Below are positions 6,355 to 13,433 of a stretch of DNA of 18,631 bases, piece after piece. Made by a program: the position numbers and the translations under genes. The notes beneath the pieces were generated by a model. That model worked only from the letters and a program-made list of their open reading frames with translations. It did no database searches and was not told the DNA's origin. The stretch lies in assembly GCA_965370495.1 (NCBI GenBank), contig CBDUUV010000045.1, positions 1-18,631 of the forward strand, given 5' to 3'. Origin of the DNA: Krumholzibacterium sp965370495. Its GTDB lineage: Bacteria > Krumholzibacteriota > Krumholzibacteriia > Krumholzibacteriales > Krumholzibacteriaceae. The number at the start of each line of letters is the position of its first letter. Position 1 is the first letter of the stretch.

Positions 6355-7560
6355 ATGGGTGCACTAAAAGAGATTCGCGCTGGCAGGGTGGATAAAAAGG
6401 GCGACCTGTCAATCCTTTTGAAAATGAAGAAGAGCGGCGGGCTGTCCGTCGAGATCAAAAGTTCTGTCGGGCATATGTTCGAAGAGCAGATCAGAGAAAC
6501 TGTTGTGAATACTCTTTCGAGCCTTGATGTAGAACACGGGGATATCAGGGTCGAAGACATGGGCGCCCTGGATTATGTCATTCAGGCACGTATAGAGACG
6601 GCTGTAAAAAGAATCTACAAGACAGAAAAATGCTGTTTTCCCTCGAAGAAAATCGAATATGATCCCCCCGAGCGGGACAGGCTGCGAAGGACAAGGCTCT
6701 ACATGCCCGGGAACAATCCCGACCTTATGCGGAATGGAGGGCTTTACGGAGCCGATTGCCTGATCCTGGATCTTGAAGATTCAGTATCTCCCCCTGAAAA
6801 GGACGCGGCAAGGCTGCTTGTTCGCAACACTCTTCTTTCTATCGATTTCGGAGAGGCTGAGAGAATCGTCAGAATCAATCCTTTTTCCACGGAATACGGC
6901 GGGGAAGATCTCGAGGTCATCGTTCGTGCCAGACCGGACACCATACTTATCCCGAAATGCGAAGTGGCAGCCGATGTGAGCAAAGTCGCCGGAATCATCG
7001 ACGATATCGAGAAGAAAGAAGGGATTACCGATGGTGTTCTCCTTATGCCTCTGATAGAAACGGCAAAGGGGATTCTCAACTCGTACGAAATAGGTTCCGC
7101 GAGTGACCGTGTCGTAGCGCTCTGCTTCGGAGCAGAGGATTTCACCGCTGATATCGGGGTGGATCGTACAAGGGAAGGAAACGAGAGTTTTGTCGCGCGG
7201 AGCCTGCTCGTGCTGGGCGCAAAAGCTGCCGGTGTACAGGCTATCGATACTGTTTTTTCTGATTTTCAGGATGAGGAAGGGCTTGTCCTGAACACCAGGG
7301 AAGCCATGGCGATGGGATTCGAGGGCAAGGGTGTTATTCACCCGTCCCAGATAGAACCCATTCACGAGGTCTTTACTCCGACCGGGAAACGTATCGAGTA
7401 CGCGAAGAAAGTAGTGGAAGCGATCAAGGATGCCAGAAGCAGGGGAAGCGGTGTTGCGTCTATCGGCAGCAAGATGGTGGATGCTCCGATAGAAAAAAGG
7501 GCCAGAAAGATATTGAGGCTGGCCGAAGCTCTCGGACTTCTCGACAACGAAGATAAATAA
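6355..7560 (+). CDS. citDE: Citrate lyase CitD-CitE fusion (ACP-like domain plus citryl lyase beta subunit)
   Basis: A 401-residue fusion. Residues 1-90 resemble CitD, the acyl-carrier (gamma) subunit: IRAG (7-10), VEIKSSVGHMFEEQIRETVVNTL (32-54), VEDMGALDYVIQARIE (66-81). Residues 110-400 are CitE, which cleaves the citryl thioester to oxaloacetate and acetyl thioester. Its motifs are RLYMPGNNP (114-122), LILDLEDSV (136-144), RIN (173-175), IPKCE (199-203), ETAKG (235-239), GAED (259-262) and GFEGKGVIHPSQ (321-332). In classical CitD Ser14 carries the phosphoribosyl-dephospho-CoA group; aligning the AG pair at 9-10 puts Lys14 there, and no serine stands in its place. ATG at 6355 has GGAAG eight bases upstream and gives CitD-like numbering; GTG at 6346 is the alternative. 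citF follows after 45 bp. A citramalyl-type substrate is also possible. Confidence 0.85.
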   Translation: MGALKEIRAGRVDKKGDLSILLKMKKSGGLSVEIKSSVGHMFEEQIRETVVNTLSSLDVEHGDIRVEDMGALDYVIQARIETAVKRIYKTEKCCFPSKKIEYDPPERDRLRRTRLYMPGNNPDLMRNGGLYGADCLILDLEDSVSPPEKDAARLLVRNTLLSIDFGEAERIVRINPFSTEYGGEDLEVIVRARPDTILIPKCEVAADVSKVAGIIDDIEKKEGITDGVLLMPLIETAKGILNSYEIGSASDRVVALCFGAEDFTADIGVDRTREGNESFVARSLLVLGAKAAGVQAIDTVFSDFQDEEGLVLNTREAMAMGFEGKGVIHPSQIEPIHEVFTPTGKRIEYAKKVVEAIKDARSRGSGVASIGSKMVDAPIEKRARKILRLAEALGLLDNEDK

Positions 7561-7605
7561 AGAATTGAGAACGGGGTTTAATAATTAAGACAGGGGGGAT
7601 GGATC

Positions 7606-9150
7606 ATGAAGATGGTCCGGAATGCTCTCGGGAGAATGATCCCCGAGGAGATAGATGGCCGGAAACTCAAGCCTTTCAAAGGCGCGCACGCCGATCATGG
7701 CGGTGGAAGAAAAGCCGCGCCTCCTGTCAGGGCAGTTGTTGATTATGAAAACAAGATGAAAGCTTCTCTGGACGAAGTGATCGAGGCGTGCGAGATCAGG
7801 GACGGTATGACGATCTCGTTCCATCATCACCTCCGAAACGGCGATCATGTAGTCAACATGGTAATGGACAAGCTGGCAGCACGCGGGCTCAAGGGGCTTA
7901 CTATAGCTCCGTCGGCTCTGTTTCCCATACATGAACCTCTTGTCGGCCATGTAGAAAGCGGTGTCATAACCCGAATCGAGGGGTCGATGAACGGCCCTGT
8001 GGGAAGGGCATGTTCGCTTGGCCGGATGAGCAAGGCCTGCATACTGCGTTCACATGGCGGGCGTTATCGGGCGATCCAGGATGGCGACCTGCATATAGAT
8101 GTGGCATTTATCGCGGCTCCTGCCGCGGATTCTTTCGGCAACTGCAACGGATTGAGCGGCCCGTCGGCATGCGGCGTGATGAGCTATGCCCTTGCCGATT
8201 CCCAGTACGCGGACAGGGTAGTGGCCCTGACCGATAACCTGGTGCCCTTTCCCAACTATCCATGGGTTATCAGGGGAGGCAATGTCGATTATGTAACGGT
8301 CGTGGACAAGCTTGGCGATCCGGACAAGATCGTATCGGGGACGACAAGGATAACAAAGAGTCCGACACGTCTTCTTATCGCGAAGTATGCCGCGCGGCTG
8401 GTCAGCGATATGGGGCTTATGGATGAGCCTGAATTCTCGTTCCAGGCCGGTGCCGGGGGCATCTCGCTGGCTTTCCTGAAGTATATGGGCGAAATGTTGA
8501 GGGAGCGCGGCCTGAAAGCTGATTTCGCGAGGGGTGGATCCAACAAATTCCTCGTCGATCTGCTTAACGAGGGTCTTATAGGTTATATCCTCGATGGACA
8601 ATGTTTCGATGGTGTGGGAATTAAATCGCTGGGCGATAACCCCCTGCATATCGAGACAGACCCGTTTACATCATACAACTATCACGTTAAGGGAAACTTT
8701 GCCACACGGGTCAAGGCCGCTGTCCTTGGAGCAACAGAGATAGATGTTGATTTCAATGTAAATGTCAATACGCATTCAGACGGGTGGCTTCTCCATGGTA
8801 TTGGAGGGTTTACAGATGTCTGCGACTCGTATTGTACGATAATAACGGTGCCTCTCCTGCGCGGACGGCTGATCACGATCGTCGATAGCGTGACAACGGT
8901 CACGGCGCCCGGCGAGACGATAGATGTTCTTGTGACAGAGCGTGGTATTGCGGTCAATCCCGCGAGGGGAGATATCCTGGAACGCCTTAAAAAGAGTGAT
9001 ATTCCGATCAAATCCATCGAGGAATTGAGGCAGATCGCGGTCGATATTGCCGGTGAACCAAAAAAGCCGGAATTCGAGGAGCGAATAGTAGCGCTGATCG
9101 AATACCGGGATGGCACGGTTATTGATACTGTCAGGCAACTGAAAGTATAG
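7606..9150 (+). CDS. citF: Citrate lyase alpha subunit (citrate CoA-transferase)
   Basis: The CitF subunit exchanges the acetyl group on the carrier thiol for citrate, forming the citryl thioester that CitE then cleaves. At 514 residues it has the normal family length. Recognisable segments are GRMIPEEIDGRKLKPFKG near the N-terminus, SGTTRITKSPTRLLIAKYAA (from about residue 244), FQAGAGGISLAF, IDVDFNVNVNTHSDG, VDSVTTVTAPGETIDVLVTERGIAVNPARGD and the C-terminal IVALIEYRDGTVIDTVRQ. The segment usually reading GASGGHSD is GIGGFTD here, so it is somewhat divergent. It lies 45 bp behind the CitD-CitE fusion with a G-rich ribosome-binding site (AGGGGGG), as expected for an operon. citC, citX and citG, normally needed to make holo-enzyme, are not nearby. 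Confidence 0.93.
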   Translation: MKMVRNALGRMIPEEIDGRKLKPFKGAHADHGGGRKAAPPVRAVVDYENKMKASLDEVIEACEIRDGMTISFHHHLRNGDHVVNMVMDKLAARGLKGLTIAPSALFPIHEPLVGHVESGVITRIEGSMNGPVGRACSLGRMSKACILRSHGGRYRAIQDGDLHIDVAFIAAPAADSFGNCNGLSGPSACGVMSYALADSQYADRVVALTDNLVPFPNYPWVIRGGNVDYVTVVDKLGDPDKIVSGTTRITKSPTRLLIAKYAARLVSDMGLMDEPEFSFQAGAGGISLAFLKYMGEMLRERGLKADFARGGSNKFLVDLLNEGLIGYILDGQCFDGVGIKSLGDNPLHIETDPFTSYNYHVKGNFATRVKAAVLGATEIDVDFNVNVNTHSDGWLLHGIGGFTDVCDSYCTIITVPLLRGRLITIVDSVTTVTAPGETIDVLVTERGIAVNPARGDILERLKKSDIPIKSIEELRQIAVDIAGEPKKPEFEERIVALIEYRDGTVIDTVRQLKV

Positions 9151-9175
9151 ACAGCGGCTGTCAAACGCACGGACT

Positions 9176-9201
9176 GCTCCGGGTTTTCAGCCGGAGCGAT
9201 T
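9176..9201 (+). terminator. Weak hairpin between citF and pckA
   Basis: GCTCCGG (9176-9182) pairs with CCGGAGC (9191-9197) around an eight-base loop, but only GATTTA follows, so it may be an attenuator or RNA-processing hairpin and not a full terminator. A second pair of CCCGGG boxes (9221-9226 and 9241-9246) lies just upstream of the pckA ribosome-binding site and could affect translation. Confidence 0.35.
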
Positions 9202-9261
9202 TACAAAAGAAAAAGATAAACCCGGGTTTTTTCAACAGAGCCCGGGACTGGAAAAGGAGCG

Positions 9262-11199
9262 ATGGTGAGTAATTCCACGCCGGCTCTCTCCGTGAGCCTG
9301 GTCGAGCGTGTAACCGCGAAGGCTGAAAAAGCCGGAAAGTTCACAAGCGATCGCGACAGGATATATGAGCTTTCGCTGAAGGACGGGGTGACCCTTGATA
9401 CCAGAAAGACAGGGGATGTCCTCAACTGTCACGGGAGCCCATCCTATATCACTGAAAAGACAAGCCGGTCAGCAGCCATGACCGAGATATTCTTTGGAGA
9501 CCCTGACAAGAGACAGGGGAAGATCCTGAAAGCTGCTACTGAGTATCTGGAGAACCATCTCGACGCGGGAGGGCAACTCCTTGTTATGGACAAGCTTATG
9601 GGGCTGCACAAAGACCATTCACATCATTGCAGGACCATTCTGACGCCAGGATATGCCAGGATGCTGGTCATGTGGGACAAACTCATATTCGACCTTCCTC
9701 CCGAAAGGGCTGGAGAGGAGCCCGAACAGGTGCAGATTCTCATACCCGAGTGGGCAGAGTTTGCCAGGGAAAAGGGGTATCCCGAAGTGGCAATATTGTG
9801 TGACGCGACGAACAGGGTTACATACGCTCTGGGCACCGACTATTTTGGCGAGGTCAAGAAGGGGCACCTGCGCATGTCGATGTACCAGGAGAAGCTTTGT
9901 CTCAAGGCGGGGACTGGTGGCGGCCTGGGAGTACATGCGGGAGGCAAGGTAATATGTGTGAAGGACCAGCGGACAGGGAATGTTGAAAACAAGGGCGCTC
10001 TTTTTTTCGGGTTAAGCGGTACCGGGAAAACCACGTTGTCTGTTCACCACTTCTGGCTGAATTCTGACCAGGGAGAGTCGGTTATTATCCGCCAGGATGA
10101 TTTCTTTGTTCTTACCGACAAGGCCCGGGCCTTCGGTACAGAGGATAACGCCTATATCAAAACGGAAGGGCTGGAAAGAGAAGGGCAGCCGCTTCTGTAT
10201 TCCGGAGCGATCAGCCCGAACGCCGTCCTGGAAAATGTTTATATCGACCCGGAAACGCTTGAACCCGATTTCTTTAATTACGACCATCCCCATGTGCCGG
10301 GCGGGGAGTGTCGTAACGGGCGCGGCATAGTGATCAGGAGAGAACTCGATTATACAGACGACGCTATCGACCTTGATCGCGTCGATATGATCTTCTTCAT
10401 CACGAGGCGGGAGACGCTTATCCCTCCGGTCATGAAGCTTGACATGGAGCAGGCAGCGGCGACTTTTATGCTCGGTGAGTCTATCCTGACATCTGCAGCC
10501 GATCCGGCGAAAGCCGGACAGTCCGTACTCGAAGTCGGGACAAACCCGTTTATCGTAGGGTCAAAGGGTGAGGAGGGGAATATCTTCTACGATATTCTCA
10601 AAAAGAACCCTCATATCGAGTGCTTCCTGTTCAACACCGGCGGGTTCGGAGGTAGAGAGGTAGATGAATCGCCGGAAGGCCTCGCTTCTCCCGGGGCCAT
10701 GGAAAAGCTTCGCCTGTATCTTTCAGGCGCCTTGCGCGATGGTGCGGGAGGGAAGATCAAGAGGGATCTTCTCGATGGTTCCAGCGCAGAGTTCAAGATC
10801 AACGGGTTCCGGTACGAACTTCGGGGCGGCGACAGAGTGTTCAGGTCGAGAGACGAGATCGAAGCGGTATTCGAAAAGATCACAGCTGGTGAAAATACAG
10901 CTTCGGACTACAGTCTCGTCAGGGTCTGCGTTCTCGCGGGCCAGAAGATCAGGATCCAGGACTCGGCAGCTTTTATCCGGGAGATATCCCGTGGAGGCGT
11001 CGAGTGGGAAAAAGAGGAATACTGGGGATATGAGGTCCCGGTCTCGGTTCAGGGTGTAGATATGTCGCGTTTCGACGAGAAGCGTTTCTATACTGACGAG
11101 GAGATAAGGTCCTATAAGGACAGGATCAGGGCCGAGAGGATCGAATGGCTGCATTCGTTCGAGGATCTCGATCCCGTGATCATGAGAGTCTTTGATTGA
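9262..11199 (+). CDS. pckA: ATP-type phosphoenolpyruvate carboxykinase, long divergent form
   Basis: Interconverts oxaloacetate plus ATP with PEP, CO2 and ADP. The core matches ATP-PEPCK: YFGEVKKG (194-201, substrate Tyr and metal Lys), VHAGGK (224-229, metal His), the P-loop GLSGTGKTT (250-258), RQDDF (277-281, metal Asp), an Arg-rich ECRNGRGIVIRRE (349-361) and later NTGGFGG, equivalent to the usual NTGWxGG. At 645 residues it is about 100 longer than typical ATP-PEPCK (520-545). The extra length includes a C-terminal tail ending SFEDLDPVIMRVFD. AAGGAG lies only two bases before the ATG but five before the GTG at 9265, so GTG may be the true start. It lies 111 bp behind citF and would consume the oxaloacetate released by citrate lyase. 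Confidence 0.88.
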   Translation: MVSNSTPALSVSLVERVTAKAEKAGKFTSDRDRIYELSLKDGVTLDTRKTGDVLNCHGSPSYITEKTSRSAAMTEIFFGDPDKRQGKILKAATEYLENHLDAGGQLLVMDKLMGLHKDHSHHCRTILTPGYARMLVMWDKLIFDLPPERAGEEPEQVQILIPEWAEFAREKGYPEVAILCDATNRVTYALGTDYFGEVKKGHLRMSMYQEKLCLKAGTGGGLGVHAGGKVICVKDQRTGNVENKGALFFGLSGTGKTTLSVHHFWLNSDQGESVIIRQDDFFVLTDKARAFGTEDNAYIKTEGLEREGQPLLYSGAISPNAVLENVYIDPETLEPDFFNYDHPHVPGGECRNGRGIVIRRELDYTDDAIDLDRVDMIFFITRRETLIPPVMKLDMEQAAATFMLGESILTSAADPAKAGQSVLEVGTNPFIVGSKGEEGNIFYDILKKNPHIECFLFNTGGFGGREVDESPEGLASPGAMEKLRLYLSGALRDGAGGKIKRDLLDGSSAEFKINGFRYELRGGDRVFRSRDEIEAVFEKITAGENTASDYSLVRVCVLAGQKIRIQDSAAFIREISRGGVEWEKEEYWGYEVPVSVQGVDMSRFDEKRFYTDEEIRSYKDRIRAERIEWLHSFEDLDPVIMRVFD

Positions 11200-11338
11200 A
11201 AACCAGGAATTATCTGTTGTGTGGGGAGGGGGGGGATTCGACTTCAGGCGCTGGCAAGGCGTAAAAAATGTTTCAAAGAATCCGGATAGTTGGTAGAGTG
11301 ATGCCGGTATTGTCACGTGAACCCGAAGGAGGAAAACT

Positions 11339-11812
11339 ATGCGACGTATGGGAATGTTGTGTTTGCTGGCTGTAATCGTTTTGACAGCATCAACAGCAAG
11401 CAGCGCGGGAATTCGTCAGGAGCGATCGTTTTTTGTAGGCGGAGAGCTTGGCGGGAAAGCTGTTCTGTACAGCACGATCATCGAAAAGTATTTAAATAAT
11501 GTAGTTGGAATAGGTGCTGGAGTAATGGGCTTTGGAACTGATGAAGGATTTGTCGGGCTTTTTCCGCTGTATATCTCTCTTAATCCTATCGGGGATATTC
11601 ATAGCCTGTATTTGTCTGCCGGCGCTTTGATAGCATCGGCCTCGAACTGGGATGAAACAGAATCGACCATGCTTGGCACATTCTCTATCGGATATCAGTA
11701 CCAGTCAACGGGCGGGTTATTTGTGCGGCCTACCATAAATATGATATATGATACCGATACGGATGGCGCATTCTTTGTCCTTCCGGGCTTTGCAGTCGGA
11801 GGAAGTTTCTGA
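11339..11812 (+). CDS. Small exported protein, unknown function
   Basis: A 157-residue protein with a clear signal peptide (MRRMGMLCLLAVIVLTASTASSA, about 23 residues). The mature part is rich in Gly, Ser, Thr and aromatic residues in alternating strands: FFVGGELGGKAVL, GIGAGVMGFG, GLFPLYISL, SLYLSAGALI, FSIGYQYQ, GLFVRPTINMIYD, and it ends in GGSF with a terminal Phe. This pattern is typical of small beta-barrel or surface proteins, and a C-terminal Phe is common in outer-membrane barrels. I do not recognise a named family. The ATG is preceded by a strong GGAGG. It lies 140 bp behind pckA and upstream of a secreted protease. An outer-membrane location is inferred only. Confidence 0.7.
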   Translation: MRRMGMLCLLAVIVLTASTASSAGIRQERSFFVGGELGGKAVLYSTIIEKYLNNVVGIGAGVMGFGTDEGFVGLFPLYISLNPIGDIHSLYLSAGALIASASNWDETESTMLGTFSIGYQYQSTGGLFVRPTINMIYDTDTDGAFFVLPGFAVGGSF

Positions 11813-11850
11813 TTGCAGACAGGCCAGTTTCCGCCCATCCGGGGTTATAT

Positions 11851-11934
11851 GGGGGGGCCACAGCAGATTTTGATATCTGACTCGGTGCTTTATCTGTACG
11901 AACGGTTCTGTTATATTGTTCCTGTGGCCTCTCT
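11851..11934. repeat. Long-range inverted repeat in the leader of the cysteine protease gene
   Basis: GGCCACAG (11856-11863) is perfectly complementary to CTGTGGCC (11922-11929). With G-U pairs the RNA stem extends to 13 bp using the seven-G run at 11851-11857. The enclosed 58 bases contain a further hairpin, CAGAT/ATCTG (11864-11868 with 11875-11879). This may be a structured 5' leader of the protease mRNA or a processing structure behind the preceding gene. It lacks a T tract, so it is not a standard terminator on the plus strand. Confidence 0.45.
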
Positions 11935-11972
11935 GTCATTTTAACCCGCCCCCCCCTGTACGCGAGGTGAAG

Positions 11973-13427
11973 ATGTATCGGACTATATTGGCAATCGGTA
12001 TTATTGCTGTTTTATCATCATCTTTCGTCTATTCATCCGAAACAGATACTGAGCTTCAGCGGTTGACGCGCCTTGTCGAAGAGAACGGGTACCGCTTTAC
12101 AGTGGGGAAGACGTCCGTTATGCAGCTGTCTCCTGAAGAAAGAAAGAACCTCCGCGGGTTTGTCCCTTCTTCTCCCGAGCTCTGGAAAAGCCTTCCACGT
12201 TTCAGGTCTCCGGGAGCTGTTATCTATGATCCTGTCTTCGACTGGCGTACACAGGGCGTGATTTCATCCGCCCGGAACCAGGGCCATTGCGGGTCGTGCT
12301 GGGCATTTGCGGCGATTGGCCAGCTGGAAGCACACATCGGTATATTTGACGAAGTAACGCTCGATCTGTCGGAACAGCATGTCATCGATTGCAATCTTTA
12401 TGGAAAGGATTGTGACGGGGGCAACCAGGACGCGGCATACAGGCTTTTCAAAACGAATGGCGCCGTGCTGGAAAGTTGTATCCCTTATACCGCGACGGAT
12501 GGTAATGCATGTCTGCAGAGCCTCTGTGTGTCGTATGCTGTTATTAACGGCGATCTCTATGTAAATAACAGCGTTGATGACATCAAGGGAGCGCTTTTAC
12601 AGGGGCCGGTATATTCCGCGATGAGGGTGCATGAGCTTTTCGAATCGTATACCGGCGGCTGTTACGATCATGACGACTATCTCCACGAACCGGACCACGC
12701 TGTGCTGATCGTAGGGTGGGACGACACGTCATGCGGGGGTGAAGGAGCCTGGATCTGCAAGAACAGCTGGGGAACCGGCTGGGGCCTTGATGGCTTCTTC
12801 TACATCAAATATGGTGTAAGCTGGATAGGCTGGTATTGCACGCAGATCTCATATCCCCCTTTCGTAGAGCTTGTTGTTCCCAACGGCGGCGAATCTGTAC
12901 ATATTGGCGATATGCTTGAGATCCAGTGGGAATCGGAGAATATCGAACCTGATTCAGTCCGGATAACCCTGAATTATTATGATGAATACCCCGTTGAAAC
13001 GATTATCGCTTCAAGGCTGACAGGAGTTGACTCGTATGTGTGGGAAGTCCCGGAGCTGTATATAGATGAAGCGACAGTGCGGATAACGGCTTATCTGGAC
13101 GGCGGGATAAGAGGGAGCGATGTCAGCGAGAGCAGCTTCAGTATTTCCCTCGGAGATGTAGCCAGGCAGAACTATCCGAACCCTTTTGCTGAAACGACAA
13201 GTATTTCCTATTCCCTGACCCGGCCCGGAAAAGTGAAGATCAGTATCTTTGACAGCCAGGGGACCCTGGTCAGGATCGTCGAGGAAACCGAAAGGCCCAG
13301 AGGAAATTACATCGCCGAATGGGACGGAACCGGCTCCGACGGGGCAGTCGTTTCGTCAGGCGTATATTTCTGCAAGATAGAAGCAGGGTCTGTAACCAGC
13401 ACCAAAAAGATAATTCTGCTCAAGTGA
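11973..13427 (+). CDS. Secreted papain-family (C1A) cysteine protease with C-terminal sorting domain
   Basis: A 484-residue exported protease. A signal peptide (about 1-21) is followed by a short pro-region with LSPEER (52-57), then a C1 peptidase domain (about 87-300) with the complete active site: oxyanion Gln103 in NQGHCGSCW, catalytic Cys109, His242 in DHAVLIVGW and Asn264 in CKNSWGTGWG. A PNGGE-type Ig-like module follows (about 303-390). The last 90 residues (QNYPNPFAETTSISYSL, DSQGTLVR, EWDGTGSDG, GVYFCKI, KKIILLK) form an FlgD-like/T9SS type A sorting domain common in FCB-group secreted proteins. The ATG at 11973 is preceded by GAGGTGAAG; the open frame runs further upstream through a C-rich tract, but that part has no signal-peptide character. 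It probably acts outside the cell or on the surface, degrading proteins. Confidence 0.92.
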   Translation: MYRTILAIGIIAVLSSSFVYSSETDTELQRLTRLVEENGYRFTVGKTSVMQLSPEERKNLRGFVPSSPELWKSLPRFRSPGAVIYDPVFDWRTQGVISSARNQGHCGSCWAFAAIGQLEAHIGIFDEVTLDLSEQHVIDCNLYGKDCDGGNQDAAYRLFKTNGAVLESCIPYTATDGNACLQSLCVSYAVINGDLYVNNSVDDIKGALLQGPVYSAMRVHELFESYTGGCYDHDDYLHEPDHAVLIVGWDDTSCGGEGAWICKNSWGTGWGLDGFFYIKYGVSWIGWYCTQISYPPFVELVVPNGGESVHIGDMLEIQWESENIEPDSVRITLNYYDEYPVETIIASRLTGVDSYVWEVPELYIDEATVRITAYLDGGIRGSDVSESSFSISLGDVARQNYPNPFAETTSISYSLTRPGKVKISIFDSQGTLVRIVEETERPRGNYIAEWDGTGSDGAVVSSGVYFCKIEAGSVTSTKKIILLK

Positions 13428-13433
13428 CCGGGG

